Source: Legionella antarctica
Lineage (GTDB): Bacteria; Pseudomonadota; Gammaproteobacteria; Legionellales; Legionellaceae
Assembly (NCBI RefSeq): GCF_011764505.1
Contig: NZ_AP022839.1
Location: 2,959,001 to 3,023,000 of the forward strand
DNA: 64,000 nucleotides
Direction: 5' to 3'
Position numbers and translations under genes: made by a program. Positions 47,448 to 57,558 of this stretch are shown in pieces. The notes beneath the pieces are model-generated. The model was not told where the DNA came from and did not search any database. It saw only the letters and a list, made by a program, of their open reading frames with translations. Within the stretch, counting starts at the first letter, position 1; each line of letters begins with the position of its first letter.

Positions 47448-48601
47448 AGCGGTCTTCATTAATGATCTAGCGCAAATGCAGTGTTTGGTGTACTTTTAGC
47501 CCACACAAAATTACGTAGCCCCAAAGAGCCATGATAAGGATATCTCTAAACGAAGAAGAACGAGCTGCATTAAAGCGATTGAGACTTGAACGAAAATCAA
47601 ATATTGGTGAACGAGCGCATTATGTATTATTAGCCGCATCAGGCATGTCAGCCCCTGAAATATCTCGCCATTTAAATAGGAACATTATCACGATTCGACT
47701 GTGGCTTAATCGTTATGTTAAGCAGGGTTTATCAGGATTTACTCCTCGCAAGCCCCCGGGTCGTCCAGCAAAGAAAGCTCCGCTTATTGAGACACATCTT
47801 CAGGAGCTTTTGAGTAAATCGCCACAAGATTATGGATATCAGGAAGCAGGCTGGCAGCTTAATTTACTACGCGATTGGTTTGAAAAAAAGGGATGTAAGG
47901 CATGCGACAACACGTTGATGAAATCGCTTAATATGTTAGGGTTTGTTTATAAGCGCTTTTCTAAAACGATGCCACAAAATGCACCTACCGCTGCAGAGAA
48001 GAAAATTAAGATAGGTGGCATTGTAGAACGGATCAAAAAGGAACCATCGGAAGATATTGAAATTTTTTTTGTAGATGAGTCACATTTTTCAAATCAACCT
48101 TATGTCAGCTGTGGTTGGTTTAAATGTGGTGAAAAAAAGCGGTGAATACCGTTAAAAATAGACTGAGCAAGACATTATTTGGTGCATTAAACCTGAAGAC
48201 AAGCAGGTTTAACTGGAAACAAGCAGATACAGGGAATAGCCAGAAATTTATTATGTTTCTGCATCAGCTGCACAAGGCAAATCCTGATAAAAAATTAATG
48301 ATCATTCTTGATAATGGCTCAATCCACAAAAGCAAGAAAGTTCAGAAATTTATCAAAAAGCATGGGTGGGTAGAGTTATTTTATCTTCCACCATATTCGC
48401 CGGAATATAATCCAATAGAACGCTTTTGGCATTGGTTAAAGCAAAAAGTATATGGCTGCAAATCGTTTACGAAAATGGAAGAGCGTATACAGCAAATCAG
48501 AAAATTAATTTGGCATTACCACGAGGGCAGAACCATTTCGAGGATAAATTTTAATTATGAAGCTTATGCCGATTTACTCTAGATCATTAGTGAAGCCTGC
48601 T
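47448..48601 (+). mobile_element. IS630-family element, 1154 bp
   Basis: Imperfect inverted ends AGCGGTCTTCATTAATGATC and AGCAGGCTTCACTAATGATC. Flanked by TA on both sides (47446-47447, 48602-48603), as expected for IS630. Removing it with one TA joins VRY and ICGHC of the ISL3 zinc finger in frame. Confidence 0.92.
47531..48582 (+). CDS. IS630-family transposase in two overlapping frames (probable -1 frameshift)
   Basis: First frame 47531-48145: HTH and winged region (GMSAPEISRHLNRNIITIRLWL; GLSGFTPRKPPGRPAKKAP) and FFVDESHFSNQPYVSCGW with the first catalytic Asp-Glu. Second frame 48142-48582: IILDNGSIHKSKKVQKFI, then LFYLPPYSPEYNPIERFWHW with the remaining DDE residues. The first frame ends GAA AAA AAG CGG TGA, containing the slippery A AAA AAG; a -1 shift there gives a continuous protein. 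Confidence 0.88.
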
Positions 48602-48833
48602 TATATCGGACGGGCACAATTTCTAAATAGACCGGTTGATCAAAAATCGGTAGGTGTCTAATCCTTCTTATTGGTGCGCGCCAATTGGGTTTTATCGCGG
48701 GTTTTCCACACTTGTGGCAGGTACTGTGAGCATGTTTATTCTTTACTTAAAAGACAATATTGCCTTCAATATCAATACGTTACGAGACAACTTCAAGCGA
48801 TTTTATATCCAATGGAAGAGTGATTTGACTCAT
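48602..48833 (-). pseudogene. ISL3 transposase, N-terminal zinc finger part
   Basis: Minus-strand frame from ATG 48833: MSQITLPLDIKSLEVVS, a TAA, RIDIEGNIVF, a second TAA, then HSTCHKCGKPAIKPNWRAP and YLEIVPVRY up to the IS630. The two stops show this ISL3 was dead regardless of the insertion. Confidence 0.8.
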
Positions 48834-48964
48834 TATTTCCGCGACATTCTAATTTAGATGCCGCATTCTAACCCTTATACAGATTGGGTTCCACTACCTA
48901 CAGATGCGCAGAAGAGCCTTATTATTTCTGAAGTTCTCAGCTAGAACCCGAATATAACTGGACA

Positions 48965-48988
48965 AATTGTCGCTAAGATACGACAATT
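48965..48988. promoter_or_regulatory. Inverted repeat, probable toxin-antitoxin operator
   Basis: AATTGTCG and CGACAATT flank an 8-base spacer just upstream of the toxin start. Perfect 8-bp arms at this spot are typical binding sites for HTH antitoxins that autoregulate their operon. Confidence 0.6.
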
Positions 48989-48992
48989 AACC

Positions 48993-49295
48993 ATGATAGA
49001 AATTAAACCTAAACAAATACGGTTCTATCAAATCAGGGAAAATTCCTTATAAAGAGTGGCTTGATGGCTTAAAAAATTCTAAAGTCAGGCATCGAATACG
49101 TGCCCGATTAGATAGAGTTGAACTGGGAAACCTGGGTGATTATAAAATTTTATCCGATGGTGTTTCAGAGTTAAGATTTTCATTTGGCTCAGGATATCGT
49201 ATTTATTTTGCGGTGGAGATAAAAGTCGTCAGGAAAAAGACATTGATACCGCAAAACAATACTGGGATGATTTACAGGAGCGCTGTGATGAATAA
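48993..49295 (+). pseudogene. RelE/HigB-type addiction module toxin, frameshifted
   Basis: The reading starts at ATG 48993 (MIEIKPKQIRFYQ), then shifts to a frame with IPYKEWLDGLKNSKVRHRI and LSDGVSELRFSFGSGYRIYF, then shifts again to GGDKSRQEKDIDTAKQYW and stop at 49293. These are the landmarks of the phage-derived RelE/ParE addiction killer family, but some residues between RIYFA and GGDK are missing and two frame breaks are present, so the toxin is inactive. Confidence 0.75.
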
Positions 49296-49620
49296 AGATA
49301 AAATTTTACACAATACAGTTGATTACGATAGCGATCTGATTACGTCCTTAAAAGATCCAGAGGAGGCTTATGGTTATTTACAAGTTGCTTTAAAGGAATA
49401 CCAAGAAGACAACAATCTTGAGGCTTTTTTGGTTGCCTTGAAAAATGTCGCCTCTGCACAAGGTGGCATGACAAAGCTTGCAAAAACAACCAAACTAAAC
49501 AGACAAAATCTATACAAAATACTGTCAGAGAAAGGCAATCCACGGCTGGATAACTTTGGAACTATTTTAAAAGGACTCGGATTTAAGCTTTCTATTGAGC
49601 CATATAACCACGCGCCTTAA
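49288..49620 (+). CDS. Addiction module antidote protein (HTH, HigA-like)
   Basis: 110 residues, starting at ATG 49288 that overlaps the toxin stop. Contains the antidote family core: LITSLKDPEEAYGYLQVAL, FLVALKNVASAQGGMTKLAK and NRQNLYKILSEKGNPRLDNF, an XRE-type HTH. Intact although its toxin is broken. Bases 49621-49724 show nothing. Confidence 0.85.
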   Translation: MNKDKILHNTVDYDSDLITSLKDPEEAYGYLQVALKEYQEDNNLEAFLVALKNVASAQGGMTKLAKTTKLNRQNLYKILSEKGNPRLDNFGTILKGLGFKLSIEPYNHAP

Positions 49621-49724
49621 TAGCCAATGTTTAAGAATATTATCGTGTAAGATGATCTGAGAAAAGATCATTACCAGTTTGCGTTCTTGTATAATGAGCA
49701 ACATAATTGGTTTCAATATAATGA

Positions 49725-49922
49725 ACCATCCCACCCACTGAGTTGGCAATTAATAGTAACCAGCTTAGTATACAAATTGACTGTTTGAAACAAGATGGAT
49801 ATTCATTACATTGGAGCCGTTTATTCTTTACCGGTGCAGGACGTTTATTGAGCATTGATTACTGGGTGAATCCAGTTTTTAATGTCGAATGGAGCAAAAA
49901 AAATGGAATTAAACAAGAATAA
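49725..49922 (+). pseudogene. Possible C-terminal remnant of a DoxX-like gene
   Basis: An open frame without a start reads NQLSIQIDCLKQDGYSLHWS and FFTGAGRLLSIDYWVNPVF before TAA. The GxGRxxSIDYW ending resembles DoxX/DoxD-type membrane proteins. It overlaps the next gene by 20 bases, as genes in an operon often do, and so is probably the truncated first gene of the operon. Confidence 0.35.
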
Positions 49923-50646
49923 TAACAAAAAGCGACTCTGGCTATCCCAGTTAAAACGATGGTTGCCTTTGCTGATCATCTTTTTGGTGCTGGCACTGAT
50001 ATTTGGCACAGGACTGCAAAAATATTTAAGCTTTGAAAGCCTTAAAACCCACAGAAATGTCTTATTGGAATGGACAAACACCCACTTTTTGTGGTCATCA
50101 CTAATTTTTGTAGCGATTTATACCATTGCTGTGGCCGTTTCAATACCCGGCGCTACGTTTTTAACCTTAGCTGGCGGTTTTCTCTTTGGACCTGTGTTTG
50201 GCAGTATCCTGGTGGTTGCTAGTGCCACCATGGGCGCAACGTTGTTATACTTTGCAGTCAAAACCTCACTTGGTAATTGGCTTGCACAAAAAGCTACAGG
50301 CTGGATTAGCCGGATGCGTGAAGGGTTTCAAGAAAATGCCTTTTCTTATTTGCTGTTTTTGCGACTGGTTCCTGTATTTCCTTTCTGGGTGATTAATATT
50401 GTGCCCGCCTTGCTCGGTGTCAGTGCTGCCACTTTTGTTGTGGCAACCTTTTTTGGCATTATGCCGGGTTCAGTTGTTTATACGCTGGTTGGTAATGGAC
50501 TCAGCCATATCTTTGCGACCAATCAAACGCCAAATTTAAGCATCATTTTTGACCCAAAGGTGCTGTACCCATTGCTGGCATTGGCAGCGATGTCTGTGCT
50601 ACCCGTCATCTACCAAAAATTCATTAAAAAGCGAAAAGGAAAATAA
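49903..50646 (+). CDS. TVP38/TMEM64 family inner-membrane protein
   Basis: 247 residues starting at ATG 49903 (GGAG eight bases upstream). SNARE-associated/DedA-type domain: VAVSIPGATFLTLAGGFLFG, then GATLLYFAVKTSLGNW and FLLFLRLVPVFPFWVINIVP with the conserved Arg. Six or so helices. Members act as undecaprenyl-phosphate or lipid flippases or of unknown role. First intact gene of the accessory operon; two bases before the oxidoreductase gene. Confidence 0.85.
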   Translation: MELNKNNNKKRLWLSQLKRWLPLLIIFLVLALIFGTGLQKYLSFESLKTHRNVLLEWTNTHFLWSSLIFVAIYTIAVAVSIPGATFLTLAGGFLFGPVFGSILVVASATMGATLLYFAVKTSLGNWLAQKATGWISRMREGFQENAFSYLLFLRLVPVFPFWVINIVPALLGVSAATFVVATFFGIMPGSVVYTLVGNGLSHIFATNQTPNLSIIFDPKVLYPLLALAAMSVLPVIYQKFIKKRKGK

Positions 50647-50648
50647 GC

Positions 50649-52079
50649 ATGAGTCACGATAACACGTTTGATTTAGCGATTATTGGCGGGGGCTCTGGTG
50701 GCTTAAGTCTTGCCTCAGGCAGTGCGCAGTTAGGTCTTAAGGTTGCTTTGATGGAAGGCCACAAAATGGGCGGAGATTGCTTAAATTACGGCTGCGTGCC
50801 TTCAAAAGCGCTTTTGGCAGCGGCAAAATCAATCTATCAGGCAAGACACCAGGCACCTGAATTTGGTGCTGATCTTGAATTTAAATCCTTGGATTTTAGC
50901 AAAGTGATGGGGCATGTCTCGTCTGTTGTCAAAACCATCGAACCGCATGACTCGGTTGAGCGCTTTGAATCTTTAGGCGTGAAGGTTTTTCAGGAGTACG
51001 GGCAATTTGTAGATGAAAATACAGTTAAGGCAGGCAGCCAAACGATTAGGGCCAAAAAAATTGTGATAGCGACTGGCTCATCCCCTTTTATCCCACCCAT
51101 TAAAGGGATTGATACCATAAACCATCTCACCAACGAAACCATTTTTGATTTAAAAGCGCTTCCCGAACACTTAATTGTGATTGGCGGAGGCCCCATTGGT
51201 TGTGAGTTGGCTCAGGCCTTTGTGATGCTAGGTAGTAAAGTTACTATCGTAGAAGCGATGACCATTCTGCCTAAAGACGATAAAGATGCTGTGGCTGTTG
51301 TAAATCAAACGTTAAAGGATGTGGGAATCGATATTCTGGAGCACGCAAAAGTTAACGAGCTGGTGCAGAAAAATGAATTCACCATCGAAGTGAAGGTATC
51401 CAAATCCTCAGAAGATATCGTTCTTACCGGTTCGCATGTTCTGGTAGCTACGGGGAGAAAACCCAATGTGGACAAATTAGGACTTGATAAAGCCAGGGTC
51501 TCGTTCACAAAGAAAGGCATAGATGTCAATGCCAGATTGCAGACCAGTCAAAAACACATCTATGCCATCGGTGATGTAGTGGGACCCTATCAATTTACTC
51601 ATATGGCGTCTTATCAGGCAGGAATCGTGTTACGTAATATCGCCTTTAAGATACCTGCCAAAGTCAATTACAAAGCCGTTCCCTGGGTAACCTATACCCA
51701 TCCGGAGCTGGCCCATGTGGGCAAAGCTTACGCTGATATCAAAGAGCCCTCAGAGTTTACTATAACCAAATGGCAATTCAGTCAATCCGATAGAGCGCAA
51801 ACAGAAGGTGAAACTACAGGAATGATCAAAGTGGTTAGCAACAAAAAAGGCACAATTTTGGGTGTCACTATTGTTGGTTTGCACGCAGGTGAGCTCATTT
51901 TGCCCTGGGCCATGGCCATACGAGAAAGTAAAAGTCTTCGGGCTTTCACCGATACCATAGCCCCCTACCCAACGCTAAGTGAGATTAGCAAACAAGTATC
52001 TGGTGAGTTTTACAAGCCTAAACTGTTCTCCAAAAAGGTACGCACGCTTGTTTCCTTGTTACAAAAATTATGGTGGTAA
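50649..52079 (+). CDS. FAD-dependent pyridine nucleotide-disulfide oxidoreductase (mercuric reductase-like)
   Basis: 476-residue flavoprotein. FAD-binding GGGSGGLSLASGSAQ, redox-active disulfide GGDCLNYGCVPSKAL (CxxxxC), NAD-binding VIGGGPIGCELAQAFVMLG, second FAD motif HIYAIGDVVG, and the dimerisation domain. The vicinal C-terminal Cys pair of true MerA and the HxxxxE of lipoamide dehydrogenase are not seen, so the substrate is open. Such genes are often next to TVP38 genes, as here. Confidence 0.85.
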   Translation: MSHDNTFDLAIIGGGSGGLSLASGSAQLGLKVALMEGHKMGGDCLNYGCVPSKALLAAAKSIYQARHQAPEFGADLEFKSLDFSKVMGHVSSVVKTIEPHDSVERFESLGVKVFQEYGQFVDENTVKAGSQTIRAKKIVIATGSSPFIPPIKGIDTINHLTNETIFDLKALPEHLIVIGGGPIGCELAQAFVMLGSKVTIVEAMTILPKDDKDAVAVVNQTLKDVGIDILEHAKVNELVQKNEFTIEVKVSKSSEDIVLTGSHVLVATGRKPNVDKLGLDKARVSFTKKGIDVNARLQTSQKHIYAIGDVVGPYQFTHMASYQAGIVLRNIAFKIPAKVNYKAVPWVTYTHPELAHVGKAYADIKEPSEFTITKWQFSQSDRAQTEGETTGMIKVVSNKKGTILGVTIVGLHAGELILPWAMAIRESKSLRAFTDTIAPYPTLSEISKQVSGEFYKPKLFSKKVRTLVSLLQKLWW

Positions 52080-52080
52080 A

Positions 52081-52707
52081 ATGATAGAAGCCTATATAAG
52101 AATCCCTTATCAACGGATTTTAGTCGATCCTGCGGCAAGAAAAATACAAGACAAAATATCTCCTAACCAACTGACGTTGCTTTCAGGGGCTGTGGGACTT
52201 TTGATCTTGCCTTGCCTATATTTTGGCGCCCATTCATTCGCAATCATTTTATTATTGTTGTCAGGATATCTCGACACCCTCGATGGTACCTTAGCCAGAT
52301 TGACCGGGCATTCCTCTGACTGGGGAAGCGTGCTTGATATCACCGTTGATCGCTTGGTGGAGTTTATTGTTATTTTAGCACTTTGGTTCGTGGCACCTGA
52401 GGCAAGAGGCTTTTGGATCATCATGATGCTAGGCAGTGTTTTACTCTGTATTACCAGTTTTTTAGTGGTCGGAATTTTTACTGCCAATGAATCTGAAAAA
52501 GGCTTTTATTATAGTCCGGGCATTATGGAGCGAGCTGAAGCCTTTGCTTTTTTTATCGCCATGATTGTGTGGCCCAACTGGTTTTCCATCCTTGCCTTTT
52601 TCTTTTCTTTGCTGGTGTTAGTCACCGCGATTATCCGGCTGAAACAGTTTTATAACGCCCAATCTAAGCTTTTGCCTAAAACCCGTGAAACTGTCGACAG
52701 GAGTTGA
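52081..52707 (+). CDS. CDP-alcohol phosphatidyltransferase family protein
   Basis: 208 residues, start at ATG 52081 one base after the previous stop. The catalytic CDP-AP motif is visible: LDTLDGTLARLTGHSSDWGS with the spaced aspartates (D-G-x2-A-R-x8-G-x3-D; the last is DITVD). Six hydrophobic helices. Makes a phospholipid or similar from a CDP-activated lipid and an alcohol; which one is unknown. Confidence 0.85.
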   Translation: MIEAYIRIPYQRILVDPAARKIQDKISPNQLTLLSGAVGLLILPCLYFGAHSFAIILLLLSGYLDTLDGTLARLTGHSSDWGSVLDITVDRLVEFIVILALWFVAPEARGFWIIMMLGSVLLCITSFLVVGIFTANESEKGFYYSPGIMERAEAFAFFIAMIVWPNWFSILAFFFSLLVLVTAIIRLKQFYNAQSKLLPKTRETVDRS

Positions 52708-52711
52708 TCTC

Positions 52712-53530
52712 ATGATTAAAAAAATCGCCTGTATCTTCAGTGGCTTGTTGTTATTGGTTAGCACATCCTTTAGCGCACCGCAGAAAAACCTTTGGTCTTT
52801 TTGGAACCAGTCCAATGAAAAAAATACTAAAGCCATTTCGCATAGTATGTTTCAGGATTTTTTAAATCGTTATTTATTTAAAGGAGAAAGTGGTGTTAAT
52901 CAAGTGCATTACAGCAAAGTCACTGCTAAGGACAAGCAAGCGCTGAACCAATACATCGAAAAACTTAAAAGCCTACCTATAAAAACATTCAATAAAAAAG
53001 AACAACTGGCTTACTGGATTAATCTTTATAACGCATTAACCATTCAATTGATACTCAAACACTGGCCGGTTCAAAGTATTACCAAAATCAATATTTCACC
53101 GGGTTTTTTTAGTTTTGGTCCCTGGGATGCGCCACTTATCTCCATTGAAGGACAAAAAGTCACGCTAAATGATATTGAACACCGAATTTTGCGGTCTATC
53201 TGGAATAACCCCTTACTGCACTATGCACTGAATTGCGCCTCCATGAGCTGCCCGCAATTGCAAAATAAAGTATTTACAGACCAAAACAGTCAGGTTTTGA
53301 TGAATAAAGCAGCAAAGAAGTATGTCAACAGCCCTTATGGCGTCACGGTAGACGCCAACAGCTTAAGTCTTTCAAAAATCTATCAGTGGTATCAAGGAGA
53401 TTTCGGCAACGATGAATCGCAGGTTTTAAAACATATTGCCCAATTTGCTAATCCTAAACTAAAGAAACAACTTTTAGAGAAGCAAAAATCGATTTCTTAC
53501 TATTACAACTGGGATATCAATGGACGTTAA
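52712..53530 (+). CDS. DUF547 domain protein, exported
   Basis: 272 residues from ATG 52712 (AGGAG eight bases upstream), with a signal peptide ending SFSA. The DUF547 core is clear: LAYWINLYNALTIQLIL, VTLNDIEHRILR and HYALNCASMSCPQLQ. Its fold relates to peptidase/transglutaminase-like proteins; function in bacteria unknown. Tightly packed in the operon. Confidence 0.87.
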   Translation: MIKKIACIFSGLLLLVSTSFSAPQKNLWSFWNQSNEKNTKAISHSMFQDFLNRYLFKGESGVNQVHYSKVTAKDKQALNQYIEKLKSLPIKTFNKKEQLAYWINLYNALTIQLILKHWPVQSITKINISPGFFSFGPWDAPLISIEGQKVTLNDIEHRILRSIWNNPLLHYALNCASMSCPQLQNKVFTDQNSQVLMNKAAKKYVNSPYGVTVDANSLSLSKIYQWYQGDFGNDESQVLKHIAQFANPKLKKQLLEKQKSISYYYNWDINGR

Positions 53531-53543
53531 TCAAGAAGGAACT

Positions 53544-53965
53544 ATGAATTTTGAAAAAAACTGGCGGTCTCGCTGTTGAGTATGAGAGTCACTGTTTTTA
53601 TTGTCATACTGATGTGGACCATTGATAAGCTGATACGACCGGAACATGCAAGTGCGGTTTATGAAAAATTTTACGGATTATCCGACGTGATGGGCTATCT
53701 GATACAGAGACTGGGTACTCTGGAGCTTCTATTACTGATAGGCTTTGTTTTGGGCTTATGGAAGTCATTTACCTACTTAATTGTTTTTATTCTTCATACT
53801 GTTTCAGTATTTTCCACGATTGGTGCCTATTTCAAGCCCTTTACCGGTAACCACTTATTGTTTTTTGCTGCCCTTCTTATGTGGGCTGCCTGCTTAAGTC
53901 TCTATCTTTTACGGAACAAAGATACACTTTTAAGTATAACTAATAAACAAAATTCTCAAGGATAG
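53544..53965 (+). CDS. DoxX-like small membrane protein, possible frameshift at its start
   Basis: The main frame (from TTG 53576 or ATG 53582) encodes about 128 residues with four hydrophobic segments: VTVFIVILMWTIDKLIRP, LELLLLIGFVLGLW, YLIVFILHTVSVFSTIGAYF and LLFFAALLMWAACLSLYLL. The best ribosome site (AAGGA) serves ATG 53544, which runs MNFEKN into a stop; one more A in the A7 tract 53551-53557 would give MNFEKKLAVSLLSMRV in frame. Either a real frameshift or a sequence error. Confidence 0.65.
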
Positions 53966-53974
53966 GAGCACACC

Positions 53975-54583
53975 ATGGCGGAACATTATCAAATGAAAGC
54001 AACACTCAAAGAGAAAAATGAAGTCGATAGTAAGGCAAAAGAATTGTTTGAACGTTCTGAAATAGAGCTCAAAATGATTCCTAACCCTTACAAGGCTATG
54101 GCAAATGCACCGGAAATTCTTATGGCTTATATAGAGGGAGACAAAAACTTCCGTGAAAATTCGGGATTCACAGCTTCTGAGCAGGAAGTGATATTGCTTA
54201 CCCTTAGTAATGAAAATGGCTGTGAGTATTGTATGGCGGCACACTCCACCATGGCCGATTTTTACTCTAATGTACCCCCGGAGGTGACCAACGCAATACG
54301 TGAAGACAAGCCGATTGAGGATAATAAATTAAACGCCCTGGCTGTGATGACAAGAGAAATGCTTTTATCGCGTGGTCGCCCGAAACCCTCTGTGGTTGAA
54401 GATTTTTTAAACGCCGGATACAGCGAAACAAACCTGCTTGATATTATATTGCCAATTTCTGTAAAAACCTTATCAAATTACACGAATCATCTTTTTAATA
54501 CACCGGTGGATAAAGCTTTTAAGGCTCGAGAATTCAAGGTCGTGCAGTTTGCCGCGCGCGTATTAAAACATTTTAGAAAATAA
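53975..54583 (+). CDS. Carboxymuconolactone decarboxylase family (AhpD-like) protein
   Basis: 202 residues. The AhpD core signature with the redox CxxC and following His is NGCEYCMAAHSTMAD (about 84-98). Such proteins are alkylhydroperoxidase-like disulfide enzymes. GGAG upstream of the ATG. Ten bases after the membrane protein stop and about 20 before the sigma factor gene, suggesting a redox stress module. Confidence 0.88.
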   Translation: MAEHYQMKATLKEKNEVDSKAKELFERSEIELKMIPNPYKAMANAPEILMAYIEGDKNFRENSGFTASEQEVILLTLSNENGCEYCMAAHSTMADFYSNVPPEVTNAIREDKPIEDNKLNALAVMTREMLLSRGRPKPSVVEDFLNAGYSETNLLDIILPISVKTLSNYTNHLFNTPVDKAFKAREFKVVQFAARVLKHFRK

Positions 54584-54603
54584 AAAAACAAAGGATGCCA
54601 GGG

Positions 54604-55128
54604 ATGGATGTTATCATTCAGTCAGCGCTTAACGGGGATGAAGAAAGTTTTAATGCGTTAATCCAAACCTATACGCCGAGCTTAAAAGCCACGCTTCGAT
54701 CGATAGTGAATGAGGCGACTGCTGCCGATATTATCCAGGAAACCTGGTTATCTGTTTATACTCACCCAGGTGATTTCAAACAACAATCACATTTTAAAAC
54801 CTGGTTTTACCGCATTAGCATTAACAAAGCTAAAACCCACTTTAAAAGTGCCTGGATACAAAAAATCACACCGGAATCTGATAGCTTATATGAGCAATTT
54901 GAGAATAAAAATAGCAGTAGGAAGGTTCCTGAACTTTGGGGCATGGAATCGCATGAATCACTACTGGATCAGGAAGAGCTCGCCGTTTTTATTCAGGCAA
55001 ACATTGAACATCTACCGCAACAGCAGCGAATGGTATTTTTCCTGCATGATATTGAGCAGTTGTCTTCTAAAGATATCTGTTCCAGATTGAGTTTAAGTCA
55101 GCTCAATGCTTTTTCGCTATTACATTGA
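54604..55128 (+). CDS. ECF-type RNA polymerase sigma factor, truncated by a stop codon
   Basis: 174 residues from ATG 54604 (AAAGG upstream). Region 2: ESFNALIQTYTPSLK, ADIIQETWLSVY and FKTWFYRISINKAKTHF; region 4 begins LPQQQRMVFFLHDIEQLSSKDI and SRLSLSQLN. After LLH a TGA ends the frame where CGA (Arg) is expected; the same frame then continues ARKFLYVQIENF to a TAA at 55165. The loss removes the end of the -35-recognition helix region, so function is doubtful. It could have controlled this operon. Confidence 0.8.
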   Translation: MDVIIQSALNGDEESFNALIQTYTPSLKATLRSIVNEATAADIIQETWLSVYTHPGDFKQQSHFKTWFYRISINKAKTHFKSAWIQKITPESDSLYEQFENKNSSRKVPELWGMESHESLLDQEELAVFIQANIEHLPQQQRMVFFLHDIEQLSSKDICSRLSLSQLNAFSLLH

Positions 55129-55192
55129 GCAAGAAAATTTCTATATGTTCAAATTGAGAATTTTTAACCAAAGGAAATAATAAGGATATAAA

Positions 55193-55945
<753 letters not shown>

Positions 55946-55964
55946 TAGTAATAAGGAGGCGCTC

Positions 55965-56446
55965 ATGCGCTTGTCAAAAGATCGTTTCCAAAAAATCCCC
56001 TGGTATTTGAAACCTTTTTTCTGGAATCAAGAACGTAAATACGGTCAGTATTTAGAGCCAGCCAAAGTCTGGGCCAGTGTGCCAAAGCTTTTTTTGGGCG
56101 TTGCCAGTATTGTTGGGACGTTGGAGAGAAAGCGCTCTCCTGTTTCTCCAGTCATTCGTTCCCTGGTCAGCATCAGAGTATCGCAAATAAACTGGTGTTC
56201 TTTTTGTGTGGATTTGAATTCATTAACTATAATGAAACGTATAAACAACAGTGAAAAAGTTGATGCGCTTGAAAATTGGCGAGAGTCAGGGCTATTTTCA
56301 CCCGATGAAGCCACAGCCCTTGATTATGCTGAACAAATGACTGAGAGCAGGCAGCAGGTAACAGATAGCTGCTTTGAACGATTAAAATTGCATTTTGATG
56401 AAGCGGCTATTGTAGAGCTTACAGCACTGATTGCCTTTCAGAATAT
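55965..56446 (+). pseudogene. Carboxymuconolactone decarboxylase family gene, 5' part, split by IS3 copy 2
   Basis: Starts at ATG 55965 behind AAGGAGG. Core signature SQINWCSFCVDLNSLTIMKR carries CxxC-His-like residues (CSFC; His replaced by Asn). After IVELTALIAFQN the IS3 copy begins and supplies a false end (IDMGPHVWNKIKEK). The true C-terminus lies beyond the IS. Confidence 0.85.
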
Positions 56447-56712
56447 TGATATGGGTCCGCATGTCTGGAACAAAATTAAGGAAAAATAAGAGCTATTCAT
56501 CCATCATTTATAGTTAAAAATTCACTCAAATTAACCTATTTAAACCTACTCAATACCGTATGAATAGTGATTGCTACTACGAATTGTCTTAGGTCATTTT
56601 ACCACAACTCTATCAGAATGACTTATCCACAAGTCCACAGGTCAGGAGAGCTTCACTTTCTCGTATAGGCCTGTGGGCCTTGTGGGTAAGTCATGACGCT
56701 CTCATTTAGGGT

Positions 56713-57558
56713 TTATGGTCTTTTCCGGCCATAATACACCTCTGCGGGCGTTAAATAATTAAAGGACTGGTGAAGCCTTCGGTTATTATAATACTCAAAA
56801 TACTCCGTTAAGGCCAGCTCAACCTCTTCAATTGTATCAAAATCATACCGGTAGATTTTTTCTTGCTTAACACTACGCCACAATCGCTCGATAAATATAT
56901 TATCTAAATAACGTCCTCGCCCATCCATGCTGATAGAAATGTGGTGAGATTTTAGCGTATTTATCCAATCTTTTGAGGTAAATTGAGAACCCTGATCCGT
57001 GTTAAAGATCTCACAACGCGAATGCAGCAAAGCGTTTCTAAGCGCCTCAATACAAAATTCAGCCTCCATAGTAGGTGAAATAGCCCATCCAATCACATAA
57101 CGACTATACCAGTCCATAATAGCTACTAAATACACATGCTTTCCTTTCATGCGGATGTAGGTGATATCTGCGGCCCAAACCTGATTTGGTTTGGTGATAT
57201 CCACCTCTTTTAATAAATAAGGGAACACCTCATGCTCCTTATTGGGAACGCTTGTATTTGGCTTTGGGTAAACAGTCGATAACCCCATCATTTCCATCAA
57301 CTTTTTTACTCGACGTTTACCAACAGGATAGCCTACTTCTTTTGACAGCCATCTTGCCCGCTTAATTTTACCTTCACATGGATACTGCAGATAGTGCTCA
57401 TCAAGTAGCGCCATAAGCGCTTCATCTTCGACAGAAATGGGCTTGGCACTATAATAATAACTTGAAACAGGCAAGTCTAATAGCAAGCATTGTTCACGAA
57501 TGGTGAGCTCGGCAAGAGGATCAATCATGACGCGCTTTTCATCCAGACTAAAGTTCAT
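56713..57558 (-). CDS. IS3-family transposase OrfB, copy 2
   Basis: Identical protein to 33247-34092, with the same DDE residues. Both copies look functional, which together with the identity suggests recent transposition or ongoing gene conversion. Confidence 0.93.
   Translation of the reverse strand: MNFSLDEKRVMIDPLAELTIREQCLLLDLPVSSYYYSAKPISVEDEALMALLDEHYLQYPCEGKIKRARWLSKEVGYPVGKRRVKKLMEMMGLSTVYPKPNTSVPNKEHEVFPYLLKEVDITKPNQVWAADITYIRMKGKHVYLVAIMDWYSRYVIGWAISPTMEAEFCIEALRNALLHSRCEIFNTDQGSQFTSKDWINTLKSHHISISMDGRGRYLDNIFIERLWRSVKQEKIYRYDFDTIEEVELALTEYFEYYNNRRLHQSFNYLTPAEVYYGRKRP

Larger units (their letters stand above)
46411..48918 (-). mobile_element. ISL3-family element invaded by an IS630
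   Basis: Perfect 21-bp inverted ends starting GGCTCTTCTGCGCATC at 46411 and ending at 48918. GGCTCTT is the usual start of ISL3 elements. The transposase gene is broken by IS630 at 47448-48601 and carries at least two in-frame stops. No matching 8-bp duplication at the flanks. Confidence 0.9.

Noticed and set aside
48654..48857. Rightward 67-codon ORF
   Set aside because: It is antisense to the ISL3 zinc-finger part, whose CxxC motif is clear on the other strand.
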